A stretch of DNA of 64,000 nt from Salvator merianae (Eukaryota; Chordata; Lepidosauria; Squamata; Teiidae): assembly GCA_003586115.2 (NCBI GenBank), contig QVOM02000115.1, forward strand, positions 5,864,494 through 5,928,493, in the 5' to 3' direction. Below the pieces are notes generated by a model. It saw only the letters and a list, made by a program, of their open reading frames with translations, made no database searches and was not told where the DNA came from. The position numbers and the translations under genes are program-made. Positions 11,091-23,006 of this stretch are shown here, in pieces. Numbering within the stretch: position 1 is the stretch's first letter; each line of letters begins with the position of its first letter.

Positions 11091-11326
11091 ATGTGTGGAA
11101 ACAATTGCAAGAGCATACGCTGGCAGACAACGCTTTGAAGGATTTAGAAACCCTACATGTTAAATGTTGGCCTAATAGATGTAAACAAGTTAGACCTCAG
11201 CTTAATCTTTACTGGCCTTTTAAGGATCATATTTGGACAGAGAATGGCTTGTTGAGGGGAAGTCATAAATTTATTATTCCACAGAGAGCCAGAGAGGACA
11301 TGTTGAGATTATTACACAGAAATTAG
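11091..11326 (+). pseudogene. Ty3/Gypsy-like pol fragment (linker between RNase H and integrase)
   Basis: A 77-codon frame reads WKQLQEHTLADNALKDLETL, then LNLYWPFKDHIWTENGLL, RGSHKFIIPQRAREDMLRLL and H. This fits the pattern D-x2-L-x2-L...W-P...YW-F-x-D-x4-DGLL-x-G-x-IIP-x-R-x2-ML-x2-LH seen upstream of the integrase zinc finger in Ty3/Gypsy elements. It stops directly after the LH, and no integrase HHCC or DDE core follows. It is a relic of a long-terminal-repeat retrotransposon. A sequence at 11467 starting TGTCAGGGATGTACCC could be an LTR start, but no partner was found. Confidence 0.6.
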
Positions 11327-11339
11327 CTTCATACATTTC

Positions 11340-14300
11340 ATTATGAGTTGATGCTTTCTGTGTGGAAAAGTGGTAGTACTTGGAAATGTTTTTGAGCTTT
11401 TTCTTTATGGTTCATACAAATGTAATCTTTCCTTGTTAATGTAATTCTGCCTTTAAAAACCCAAGTGTCAGGGATGTACCCTGCATTGGGTTTCAGCACA
11501 GGGTGTGACAATTTCTGGCCCCGTGGGCATAGCTGGAATACTGAGGAAATGCTATGGCGTCCATTTTCTGATTGCTTATTCCTCCCCTGGCAGGAGGTGC
11601 TCTGAGGCTTTCTGGGGTACCAGAGATGCCTTCAGGAGCTCCACCGAATCCCTGACTTAGCAGGAAGGGCTCCAGCTTGCCCAAGTCAGGAACATGAGGT
11701 GATTTTTTGTTCTCCCCTCTTTTTTATAATTCCTCCTAGCCACTTAGGCCCACTTTGCATCTGAGAAGAAGATGTTCTGGGCAGGTTGCTGGGCAGGTTG
11801 CTTCCTCCACAAATGGAGAGAGTTATGGCTGAGAGGGCTGAGACTTACTATGTGTTAGCGCATGTGCATCCGTATGTGAAAGCCAGTAGGTGATAGACAA
11901 GTGAAAATTAAGTGCCCTGATTTGTGTGGGCAGAAGCACTTGTCATTAAGGCAAAGCCAATGCTATATATACACCACATACCAGAATGACCATATAAAGC
12001 TGTAGGCACCAGGGTCTTGACAACATCTTGGAAGAAGTTCGTCTTAACAGAAAGCTCTGTTTGTGAAATACAACCACCTTTTATAAAAATTGACGATGAA
12101 ATATTAAGTTGGCTTTGCTGATCATTTTTGTGGAGCAGCAAGCCTCTTCTGAGTGAGATTGCCTCTGCAGAATAACTGCAAACTTAACCTGCTCAGTGGC
12201 CTTAAATACTGGGGGCTGTATAAAAATAAAGCTCCTGTATGCTTCAGAATGAACTGAGTGACCTTTCATCAACAAATCACCCTCAATTTAGCTGCAGGTC
12301 AGAGCTACTTAGTTCCACAGTAAGAGCTACATTTTTCTGAACGGAAAGTGAGTAGGTGGGAACATGGGAGGGAAGTTATTTGACTGATGAAGACACACCT
12401 TTGCAATGTACTCTATTTTTCCACATACAAAAAATACCAGACATAGATTTAGAAAGATATTTCCCAATAAATATCCATACTAATATAGTTAAAAGCACTG
12501 TTCTTTTAAAGATTTGAGTTTATTTGAGAAATAGAAAATAGAAACTGAGCAACCAAGCCTGGGGTAGGGGAAACAGCTTAATTCCAGCCAGGCTACGCGA
12601 AACGTCTGCGATGCCCAGTCATTTCACAGTCCTGAATTTCAACTTGGCTCCTGACAATTACATGAATATATGAACCACATTCAAACTCACCAGATGAATT
12701 CAATCAGGGCCAGGCAAATATCGCATACATAATCTATTAGTCTACCCCAAAGAAACCGAAGCATTGAATTCAAACAAAATGAAGTCATCAGTAATATAAA
12801 AAAAGGAAACTGATAAGGCAATATTAAGAAGAAGAACACAATTTTCTCCCATTTTGGAAAAATCATATTTTGACTGCAACCTATTCTCCTCTGTCTACAA
12901 ATACATATAGTTAAGAGTAGGAGTTTGATCAGATAACCATTCTAAAGCAGGGGAATGAGGAAAGAAAACAAATTTCGACTACGGAGGACAAACCCATCCT
13001 CTTTTTGAAAAGAAGTCAAGCTTTATAAAGGAAATATAAAAATTATGCCAACTTCAAAACTAAATTTATACAATAAAGAATCTCAACGGCATGCATCAGT
13101 AAGATTTGTGATCTGTATTTAAATTATCAGCAGGCTGTGGAAACTCCATTACTTCTTTTCCTCAAAGACTTCTTACTTCCTAAAATTATATTTTTGGAAA
13201 AAAGTGAATGGGTGGGCCATGACTAATCGCAAGACTAACTTTATGCCTTTGCAGGATCACACTCATAAATTTAGCCAAGCCTCTGCTGTGCGGTGCCTGA
13301 GAGATCCCTCACTGTTCCTTTTTTTTAAGGATGGCTACTAGGTGTGTGAAGAATACTATTTTGAACGCTTTCCAAAACATTTGAGATGACTGCATTCCTC
13401 TTACATGGGGATCAAGCTTGCAAGGTGGGCAAGATTTGGGGCTCAACCTGCCCCACCCCGTCCTTGTCATGTTTCAAGAGGCCAAATAAATGATTAGCAG
13501 GTAGCCAGACTTTGTCTGGCTTGTTCCTGGCTCATTGAAAGCTTTGAAAAAGGTCTGCCACGGCCTTTTGAAGCTCTCAAAGCCCTCTACACTGTCACAA
13601 AGGGGTCACAAGCACCAAGAGGGAGTAGCATGAGGCGGTGGGGGCATGAGGCAGTAAAGGTAAGAAGACTTTAATCTTTTCTGGAGTGTAACAGTGGTGG
13701 CATGATGTTTTTTAAAGTCTATGGTCTCCTTTTAGATGCTCTGGTCTATAGGCCCAAGCAGGCTATGCTGTGCATGAAACCAGCCTGACTTCATAAACCC
13801 AGAAGACAGAAACACCAAGGAGTGGGCTGGATGCCTAACAAGCCACCCCCAGCACCCCCACTGTCTCACCCAACATTTACCAGCAAGGTCCTTCTCAAAC
13901 CCTCTGTTGTCCTGTGACCCCCCTCTGCCAGTGTGGTCCTTCTCATGGCCCCCTGGTGTCTCACTCAACTTCGCCATCTTACATCCTTACCCTTTGGCTT
14001 GTGAACTAACCATACAAACCCAAACTCAGTCCTCCTAGCTGTTGTGAACTGAACCCACATTTTTGCATTCATGAATAGCTTTACTTAAAATCCAACCTGA
14101 ATTAAATCACTTATCCTTAAAGTCATAGATACATTTGATTTGACTTTTATACATTGTCCAAACTAAAGTAAACTATTTTTATGATTGGAAGTATGGTCTG
14201 CACTCACTATATTCTTAACGTGCCCTAAGACATCTAGGAATAGGGCAGGATAAAAACACACACAAATCGGGCTGACACAGCTTTAGAGTAAGAAATCTGC

Positions 14301-14490
14301 TGCCATATCTGTAGTTTCAGACTGAAAACATTACTTAAGCAGTTAAGAATTTAGCTAAGAAACCACCAGGTGCAGGTTAAGGGAAGGTCACCCAGAATTA
14401 GGAATACATAAAGCAGTTTACTCAGACCATAGGACCTTCTAGGTTAGCATATTCTAAATATCATTTTCTAAACATAGGACCTTCTAGGTT
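11340..14490. other. Intronic sequence, nothing recognised
   Basis: AT-rich sequence with short chance frames. A GC-richer part (13380-13980) has no repeat or gene signature that I can name. Confidence 0.5.
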
Positions 14491-14498
14491 AGCATATT

Positions 14499-14640
14499 TA
14501 TAGTGACGGCAACTGCCCACCAGGGATTCAGACAGAGGCCTCTCCCAGTGCAACCTTCAGTTAGTGGAGACCGAACCCAGGACATTTTGTAGGCAAAGGA
14601 CATGATCTTCCAACTGACTCGTACTCCACCTCCTACTCCA
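14499..14640 (-). mobile_element. tRNA-derived squamate SINE fragment
   Basis: Plus-strand text includes GGCAACTGCCCACCAGGGAT, CAGACAGAGGCCTCTCCCAG and GAGACCGAACCCAGGACATT. These correspond to a squamate SINE in reverse, where GTCCTGGGTTCGGTCTC acts as a B-box-like Pol III promoter. A second copy is at 26697..26812. Old and degraded. Confidence 0.65.
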
Positions 14641-14999
14641 CTAGCATGACTCATATTAACTGCCTAGTATTATTTTTTGCATCACTCTGAGATTGGAAGA
14701 TAGGTACTGGCATGGCAGCAAAGCAAGCTAGTCCCTTTCCTGAAATCACTATGGTAGATTTTTCTGCATCTTTTAAGCCTGTTCTTGGTACCTGAACTGC
14801 ATCCCAATCAAGGAAAGAAGCCGAACAATCAGTTTCATTATGTTAGCAAAAGAGCCCTTTAAATGAATATACAGACTTAGCAGGGAGGCCTCCATTAAAA
14901 CTTTCTGGCATTTTAAAAGTCTTTTGTGAAATGGCAGGAAAGGTGACAAGTTGTTAAAAAAAAAAAAAGGTGAATATGTTAGTCCAATCATATTGAGTT

Positions 15000-17809
15000 C
15001 CCTCTTCCCTAAAATGAGCCTCCACTGTTGGTTGCAATTGGAGATCTAGGGACTTTCTACATTTACTCGCTAGTGCACTGCAGGGCCTGCTTCTATGCTT
15101 CTCTCTTCTGGTGCAGATGAGAGAGGTTATGCTCTCTGATAGGCTGTTGAGTCTTCACTGTCCACAGTGTAGCCCATTCTAGGGTGTCAAAATGACTGCC
15201 TATATTGGGACACTGCTAGACCCATTTTGACAAGTTTACTGGTGGTCCAGCGGCTGCTAGAGAGGTCCAGGGAGGCATGTGGAAAGGTGCACACCTCCAC
15301 GGGTCAGTATAGAAGGTGGACCCATTTTGATGGTGCACCAAAGTGCATCACCAAAATGGGTTCCCTTAAGTATTCAGGGCCTGCCCATCAGAGCTCTTGT
15401 GTTAGGCTCTGAAGTGTGTGGCAAAGGGTTTATACCAGAACAGGCCATCTAAATGCAGATAGCCTTGTTCCGGGACAGGTGGACCAATTCAACCTGGAAC
15501 TGCTCCCATCCCCAAGTATGGAACCAGCCTTAAGAAAGTTAAACCAAGTGTCCAATGCAGATAATCAAGTGGCAGGGAGTGAGAATCAGGGAGTGTGCTT
15601 AAAGCCAGGTAAAAGACTTCAGATTCAGACTCAGCTCAGACCTCCAAGTGACCAGGGCTGCCTTCCTGCCTTTTAACTATACTCTTAAAAAAAAACACAC
15701 CAAACTTATATAGAAATATCATTAAGTGGTGCAGAACAGAACAGTTACCTAGGAGGCAGCATCGGAATAACATTGTCTATTGCTTTCAGAATTATCCAAA
15801 GACATCTATCCAAATAGTAGAGAAGCCATTTTATTCCCGTTCTCTTGTCAGACTTCTGCACAGTAGAAGGCACCCTCCAGACAGGGGAAATATAGCACCA
15901 TTATGTGTGTACTATGGTAGAATTGCCACACATATCTGTGGCAACACCACCATGGTCACACTATATCCCCCCTAAATCCCACTATAGCCTATTGTGGGAA
16001 AACCCGGCTCTGATAATGTGTTTTCCTGAAATAGTTCTATAACTTACTGTTTTTAGGGAGCTGACATCCTGGAAATGCCCACCCTGCATGTGTGGGGGCC
16101 AAAACAGATAGCCACACATGCGTGGGGTTGTGATCGCACATTTCTGGGTACTTTGCACCAACAAAATACCTAGCTGTGTATGTCACTAAAATGAGCACAG
16201 ACAAGGCTGACCCCTGCAGTGTCTAGGCAACAAGCAATAATTCTGAAGGGGCTATACTCCGGACTATCACCTGTTACTGGTATATTCAGCCAGCATCTGC
16301 AGCCGGCCCAAGTCTTTCTGTAGTTATTTTTCAGCTAGGATCTCTTTTACTTCTTGGAAAACTGATGAAATCTGAGTATTTTTCTGGGCTGTCAAAAGAA
16401 ACTATTGCTTTTGGTACCACTGAGTTGAGTCAACTCCTGGCAGCTATAAGGACACATCTATAATGTTTTCTTTGGAGATACAAAAATGGTGTCTTCATTT
16501 CCCCCTCTGCTTTTGGAGGGATGTTAAGAGCTGAATTAAGCAATGTCTGCTTTCTCAACAGTTGCTCTAACCACTGATCTATGGCCCATTAAGAGGTAAA
16601 TAAAACAGTATGTGAACCTGAAACAAAACAATCTAAGCAAAATTCAAAAGTTCCAGAATCATTCAGTCCAAAATAAGTATGATGCATTATATAATTAGAA
16701 TTATAACATCAATGCTGTACTATACTAATATGGAATGAAAACAATCATAAAAAAGAAATCAGATACAATTGAACCATCACAGAAATTAAATGACTGTCCA
16801 CTTCCAGCTGCTTTTCTCCATAGTTTGCAATCAACTTGGGATTTGAAGATAAGATTCTCTTATCCGTGGGTGGAGTGCCAGTGTCAGACAGATATATGAT
16901 TTTGTAGAATTGTGACTAGTTAAGTTTTTGTGCAGTCATACAACCCAGCCAGATGTGTTTTAATGGCTGCCTTTATCAATAACAAATTCTGTGGGCAATA
17001 GATTTAAAAATGCCACAATGGGGCTACACTTAGATCTGTACTATGCAGGAATCTGTGCACAGATACTGGATGTGAGAAACAGGTTTGGGGACACTTCACC
17101 TTCTTGGGATCTCTGTTAATTTTAGTGATGCTGACATTTTGGGATATGTCAAGCACCAGTCCTCTATGCATTCAGGAGGCTAGGGAAGAAGTGCCTCTTT
17201 ATCTCGGCCTTTGGATAAAGAGGTACTCTTTCTTCTCCTCCTCAGCATACTGCACTGTTTTTATCTTCTTTAAATTTTGTTTTTATGTATTTTAATTGTT
17301 ACAATCCACCCTGACACTTCCGGGTATAGGAGAAAATATGCATGTAATTGATGAATTAATTAATGAATACATTCTACAAAGTTTCATCTTTTATGTCTGA
17401 AAGGCAGTGTAGTCTGCCAGAGAATTTCCAGATGTACAAAAAAGAAATTTTAAAATTTATTTTAAGTAACTCTTTTAGAGGACTTTTTTTTTTTACTTGC
17501 AGAAATCAAACAGATGATTGTGGATTGATTAAAAGCCCATTCTGTTGCTTATCAAAGACAATACAGAAATGAATCTACTGAAGGGAATGTACTTGTCTTG
17601 TATATACTGAAAACATATAGGAAAGCTCTGCTACATGGTACTGTTGATTTATGACATCACTCATGTAAGAAGTCACAACTGATGAATTTCAAAGGAACGT
17701 GTTATAAAGGGTATACTTAAGATGCTACCATCCCTTAGAACAGTAAAATCGCACTTGTTCTAGTGTATTGACCTACTGGCCTCAATAATAGCAGGGAAGA
17801 AGAGAATAG
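15000..17809. other. Intronic sequence with a short palindrome
   Basis: Mostly unrecognised. 15318-15363 holds a hairpin (ACCCATTTTGATGGTGCA against TGCATCACCAAAATGGGT), perhaps the centre of an unrecognised fold-back element. No gene supported. Confidence 0.45.
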
Positions 17810-18268
17810 TTGAAAAAAATGAAGAAAACAAAAATCTATTCTAAGAATATAACTATAATATTTCATGCTTTCATCTCTGTCAGCAAGAGAGAAGATAGTT
17901 TACAAGGAAATGAGCTTTTGATGTTTACATTTTTTCTTGAGCAAATGAATGATATTCCAATAGGAGGTTCTTTGACAATTCTGCAAGATAACAAAGGATT
18001 CAAACAGAGTCTTCAAAATGAAAAAGCACCACTTGCAGATTTCACAGTCAAAAGCAAACTAAAGGCTTCTGATCTGGGCCAGGAGTGTAATATCCAGGAT
18101 GAGTTCACACACTGCTTAACAAAGAGTGAAGGAACAAATTACTTAAATGAAGATGTCCTGTCATCTATCTTGATTACAAAGGCAAACCAAATACTTAGAA
18201 GGTCTGACATTTGGGGAGACAGTCTGCTTGGTGGCACATCATCCAACTCTAAGACAGTTAAAATGTGA
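17810..18268 (+). other. Open reading frame of unknown origin (152 codons)
   Basis: I do not recognise this frame. From the ATG at 17810 it runs 152 codons without a stop in AT-rich DNA, where stops should be frequent. The second half, from MNDIPIGGSLTILQDNKGF to NSKTVKM, has a balanced, soluble, protein-like composition; the first third looks more like translated non-coding sequence. A possible splice acceptor (TTTCATCTCTGTCAG) ends near 17885, so only the later part might be an exon or the remains of a processed gene copy. It lies antisense to PARD3B. No homologous family is claimed, and chance is still possible. Confidence 0.3.
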
Positions 18269-18364
18269 TCCTAGAACACATCACAGAATTGTTTGATGGT
18301 TTTTATAAACCACCTTGCATAAACATGAAAATAATAATCAGATCTGAATAAGTAGGTCTAGTCT

Positions 18365-18430
18365 ACAGAAACATATGCTACCAGAGGTTTTTTCGCTAGT
18401 CTCTAAAATGTTACTAGGCCCCCTTGCTAT
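18365..18430 (+). repeat. Reptile interspersed repeat, short copy
   Basis: Contains ATATGCTACCAGAGG and GCTAGTCTCTAAAATGTTAC followed by CCCCCTTGCTAT, related to the 3' part of the repeat at 10520..10625. Confidence 0.55.
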
Positions 18431-18464
18431 GAAAATAACACTATATAATAAAACAACAAAAAGC

Positions 18465-18785
18465 AATTAACACCAATACAATCCCAGCTCAACAGTAAAG
18501 AGCAAAGTAGAAAAGCACCTTATTATCAAAGGTCTAGGTGAAAAAGGTGTGTCTTAACTGAATAGGGTACATCATGGTGCAATTCCAGGGAAATTAATTC
18601 CACAACATGGAGACTACTACAGGAAGACCTCTCACATACTGTCAAGGTCTGAAACCACACCACATGACTATACTATCATCATGACCTTCTCTGCAGGATT
18701 TATTTATTTATTTAGTTAGTATCTATATTTCTACCTCGCCCTAAATCCCAAGGGCTTAAGTTGCAAAAAATAATAATAATAATAG
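18465..18785 (-). mobile_element. L2-like repeat fragments
   Basis: 18530-18660 resembles a widespread vertebrate L2-like tract (AAAAGGTGTGTCTTAACTG, then AATTAATTCCACAACATGG). 18698-18770 is an L2/SINE-type tail in reverse (TTTATTTATTTATTTAG, then CTCGCCCTAAATCCCAAGG). No coding capacity. The two may be separate insertions. Confidence 0.5.
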
Positions 18786-19143
18786 AAAAAGATGAAATGA
18801 GTTAGTTAAAGCTGTGATTGTGCCTGCATTGGGAGGCGATGCTGCTCCCACAGGCAAAGGCCAGAGTAAAGAAGTGTGTCTTTTTCAAATATCACAGACG
18901 AAGTCATATGGGTCAGCACCTGGAACTGGGCCCAACAACAAAATGGCACTGAGTGCATATCTTTTAAAATTGGTATAACTGGCTTCCAGTGAGAAACTTC
19001 CATGATACACAAGCTAAAAACAGTCCAGAATGAAAATTGCCAGAGAAACTGTGAGTTTTTGTCTATTAAAGTTCATAGAATCATAGAGTTGGAAGGGACC
19101 TCTAGGGTCATCGAGTCCAACCCCCTGCTCAATGCAGGATTCA

Positions 19144-22059
19144 CTAAAGCATCCCAGACAGATAACTGTCCAGCCTCTCCTTGAAGACCTCCAGCGACGG
19201 AGAGCCCACCACCTCCTGTGGCAATCTGTTCCAATGACTGATTGCCCTTACGGTCAGGAAGTTTTTCCTAATATCTAGCCTGTATCTACTCCCTTGAAGT
19301 TTCATCCCATTGTTTCTAGTCCTTCCTTCTTGCGCAACTGAGAATAGGGCCAATCCTTCTGCACTGTGACAGCCCTTCAGATACTTGAAAACAGCTATCA
19401 TGTCTCCTCTCGGTCTTCTCTTCTGCAGGCTAAACATTCCTAGGTCCTTTAACCGTTCCTCGTAGGACATGGTTTGCAGACCGCTCACCATTTTGGTCGC
19501 CCTTCTCTGAACTTGTTCCAGTTTGTCAATGTCTTTTTTAAATTGGGGTGCCCAGAACTGGACACAATACTCCAGATGAGGTCTGACCAAGGAAGAGTAA
19601 AGTGGGACAATTACTTCTCGTGATCTAGACTCTATACTCTTCTTGATACAGCCCAGGATGGTATTTGCCTTTTTTGCAGCTGCATCACACTGTTGACTCA
19701 TGTTTAATCTGTGATCTACTAGTACACCCAGATCCTTTTCACATGTGCTGCTGCTCAGTGAGATTCCCCCCATTCTGTATTGGATATTGTCATTTTTCTT
19801 ACCCAGATGTAAAACTTTGCATTTCTCCCTGTTAAAGGTCATTCTGTTAGTTTCAGCCCACTATTCAAGCTTGTCCAAATCCTTTTGAATCCTCTCCTTC
19901 TCCTCCCTAGTGTTAGCAACCCCTCCTAGCTTTGTGTCATCTGCAAATTTGATCAGCGTCCCCTCGACACCTTCATCCAGATCGTTTATAAAAATGTTGA
20001 ACAGCAATGGGCCCAAGACAGAGCCTTGCGGTACCCCACTCGAGACAGTCTTCCAATCGGATGTGAAGCCATTTATGACCACTCTTTGAGTACGATCACT
20101 AAGCCAGTTATGAATCCACCTAACAGTTGTCCTGTCAATCCCATATTTGATCATTTTTTCAATAAGTATAGTATGAGACACCTTGTCAAATGCTTTGCTA
20201 AAGTCAAGATATACTATGTCCACAGCCTTTCCTTGATCGATCCATCCAGTAATTTTGTCATAAAAGGAAATAAGATTAGTCTGGCATGACTTGTTTGTTA
20301 CAAATCCATGTTGGCTTTGCTTAATTACTGCATTCCCATCCAAGTGCTCCCATATGTGCTGTTTAATGATTTGTTCAAATATCTTGCCTGGTATTGAAGT
20401 CAGGCTCACAGGCCTGTAGTTGCCTGGGTCAGCCTTCTTTCCTTTTTTAAAGATAGGTACAACATTTGCCCTTCTCCAATCTTCTGGGACTTCTCCTGTT
20501 ATCCATGAGTTCTCAAATATCACGGAGAGTGGTTCAGCAATTATATCAGCTAATTCCTTCAGCACCCTAGGATGTAATTCATCTGGGCCTGGAGACTTGA
20601 ATACATTTAAGTTTGCTAAGTGTTCCCTCACGTTCTCCTTGTCCATACAGAGCCTTGATTCTCTTATTCCCTCAACAGCACAGTGAAGGCCAACTGATGT
20701 TTCCTTTCCTTTCTGAGAGAAAACAGATGCGAAATAGGAGTTCAGAAGTTCTGCCTTCTGAATATCGTTTTTCACCAAATCACCCTTCTCATTTTGTAAA
20801 GGTCCTATAGCTTCTTTGACTTTTCTTTTGCTTCTGACATACCCCCAAAAGCCTTTTTTATTGTTTTCGGCCTCTCTTGCAATCCTCAATTCATTTTTAG
20901 CTTTAGCCTTTCTGACACTTATCTTGCAGTTCCTGCAAGTTGCATTATATTCTTCTTTTGATATGTCCCCCTCTTTCCATTTTTTAAACATTTCTTTTTT
21001 TCTTTTTAGCAAGTTATTAAGTTCAGGGTTCATCCACCCTGGTCTCTTTAGATGCTTGCCATTCTTTTTTCTTTTAGGAATTGTTAAAGATTGTGCCTCT
21101 AGAATCTCCTTTCTCAAAATTTCCCATCCTTCCTGGACATTTCTGTCCTTTAAGACATCCAGCCAATGGATCCTTCCTACCCTCCTTCTGAGTCCATCAA
21201 AATCTGCTCCTCTGAAATCTAACCTTGAAGTCCGAGTCCTCTCAGATCTTCCTCCTTTTGTTATCCAAAACTCAATGATAGCATGGTCACTGACACCCAG
21301 GGTCCCAGTCACCCTTACTTCCTCAACCATTTCTTCCCTGTTGGTAAGGATTAGGTCCAAGATAGCAGACCCCCTTGTTTTTTCCTCAATCCTTTGGAAA
21401 ATGAAGTTATCTGCCACAGAGGATAAGAATTTATTGGACCCGTGACTTTTGCCAGAGAGAGATTCCCAACAAATGTCTGGATAGTTAAAATCTCCCATAA
21501 TGACTAGGTCATGTTTCCCCGAGAGCTTGGCCATCTGATATATAAATAGTTCATCCATATATTCTGTTTGTCCAGGGGGTCTATAATAAACTCCTACAAC
21601 AGTATCCTTTGTGTTGCTCTCTCCTTGTATTTTCACCCAAACGGTTTCTACAGGGCTTCCATTATCTGAAAGATTAATCTCTGTGGTGGTATATATTTTC
21701 CTTACATACAATGCAACACCTCCTCCCCTTTTATTAAGCCTGTTTTTTTTAAATAAGTTGTATCCTTCGAGCTCTGTGTTCCAATCATGCGTATTATCCC
21801 ACCAAGTTTCAGTTATGCCTATGATATCATATTTATTTTCCTGTGCTAGGATTTCCAGTTCTCCTTGTTTGTTTCCCATGCTTTGCGCATTGGTATAGAA
21901 ACATTTTAGTTTGCGACAAATGTCTCTTTCAAGCTTGACTCCTTTAGTTTCCTTCCAAATTGTTTGACTTTGTTCTTTCCTTTCATTTCTGGTAGCAAGT
22001 TCCTTATCTGTATTTATTAGCTGCTTATCTTTCTCTGGACTTTTACTTCCCTTCCCCTT
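19144..22059 (-). pseudogene. CR1 ORF2: endonuclease-reverse transcriptase, one premature stop
   Basis: This frame stays open for about 970 codons apart from a TAG at 19861..19863 (codon 733). It encodes an apurinic-type endonuclease followed by a reverse transcriptase, the enzymes that nick the target and copy the RNA. Visible motifs, counted from 22059: YTNAQS (~55-60), ITETWWD (~82-87), GDFNYPD (~189-195), SDHAII (~257-262), [10 protein letters not shown] (~617-626), [14 protein letters not shown] and FADD (~705-708), and after the stop LEYCVQFWAP. The stop spares both catalytic domains' core motifs but removes about 240 residues of thumb and C-terminus. There is no in-frame ATG before codon 61, which already lies past the first endonuclease motif, so initiation is unlikely to use that ATG. 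Confidence 0.93.
19861..19863 (-). other. Premature TAG in CR1 ORF2
   Basis: The stop follows DLDKLE and is followed in the same frame by WAETNRM, so the frame is continuous and the lesion is one codon. It lies 25 codons downstream of FADD. It could be one substitution, an assembly error or a real polymorphism. Confidence 0.9.
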
Positions 22060-22064
22060 TCACC

Positions 22065-23006
22065 CTAGTTTAAAGCTCTCCTGATGAGCGCAGCCAGTCT
22101 CCTGCCAAATATGTGCTTTCCTGTCTTTGTAAGATGGAGCCCATCTCTTGCAAGGAGTCCATCATATAAGTAGTTTAGTCCATGGTCTAGAAATCCAAAT
22201 CCTTGCTGGTAGCACCATCGACGTAGCCAGTTGTTTACCTGTAGAATCCTTCTCCATCTTCCTGTTCCACGGCCATTCACTGGTAGGATAGAAGAGAAGA
22301 CAACTTGCGCTCCCAGTTCCTTCACTTTCCTGCCCAGGTCTTCAAAGTCTCTGCAGATAGCTTCAAAGTTCCTTCCTGTAGTGTCATTTGTTCCTACATG
22401 TATTAGTAGGAATGGGTAATACTCTGTAGGACTGAAGAGTCTTGGCAGTCTCTCGGTTACATCTTTGATTCGTGCACCGGGAAGGCAGCACACTTCTCGT
22501 GAGGTCATGTCAGGTCTGCACACAGCTGCCTCTGTTCCCCTCAATAAGGAATCCCCCACAACCACCACTCTCCTATTCTTCTTCACAGCTGCTCTTCTTT
22601 TTTTCGGTTCAAGAGGTTTCATATTGCACACCAAATCTTCCCGAACTTCCTGATTATTCTTCTCCGTGAGAGCCTGGTACCGATTTTCAAGCTGTATAGT
22701 TGCTGACTCTCTCGTTATCCTCCTGCTTCTTTTGGTCACATGCTTCCAATCTTCAGCTTCCACAGGTTCTCTGATGTTGTCCTCTCCGTGATCAGTTTGA
22801 AGTGCCTCTTCCGTTGTATCCAGGAAGCTCTCCTTCTCCCTAATGAGCTTCAAAGTAGCCACTCTCTCCTCAAGTTCTTGCACTTTCTCTTCCAGCAAAG
22901 ACACGCGCTTGCATTTGCGGCAGGTGTAATCAGGGTCCCCCTCTGGTAGAAGTATCATCATATTACACTCCTTGCAGCTAACTACAAAGCTTCGCTCTTT
23001 CTCCAT
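22065..23006 (-). CDS. CR1 ORF1: zinc-ribbon, coiled-coil and SGNH-esterase protein
   Basis: An intact 313-residue frame. Residues 11-32 have paired cysteines (C11-x2-C14, C29-x2-C32), suggesting metal binding. Residues 37-55 (LLEEKVQELEERVATLKL) form a heptad-like coiled coil. Residues 147-313 are an SGNH/GDSL-type hydrolase: VVVVGDSLLRG with nucleophile Ser153, GTND at 205-208, and DGLH at 288-291 supplying Asp288 and His291. An esterase domain in ORF1 is known for CR1-clade LINEs; its role in retrotransposition is unsettled. All catalytic residues are present. The stop (TAG, 22067-22065) is followed three bases later by a TGA in the ORF2 frame. Confidence 0.93.
   Translation of the reverse strand: MEKERSFVVSCKECNMMILLPEGDPDYTCRKCKRVSLLEEKVQELEERVATLKLIREKESFLDTTEEALQTDHGEDNIREPVEAEDWKHVTKRSRRITRESATIQLENRYQALTEKNNQEVREDLVCNMKPLEPKKRRAAVKKNRRVVVVGDSLLRGTEAAVCRPDMTSREVCCLPGARIKDVTERLPRLFSPTEYYPFLLIHVGTNDTTGRNFEAICRDFEDLGRKVKELGAQVVFSSILPVNGRGTGRWRRILQVNNWLRRWCYQQGFGFLDHGLNYLYDGLLARDGLHLTKTGKHIFGRRLAALIRRALN

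Noticed and set aside
11467..11720. TGTCAGGGATGTACCC as an LTR start after the Gypsy fragment
   Set aside because: No matching second LTR or clear end was found, so it is not listed as a feature.
20026..21898. Several plus-strand frames of 65-209 codons
   Set aside because: They are antisense to the CR1 ORF2, whose minus-strand frame carries clear endonuclease and reverse transcriptase motifs.
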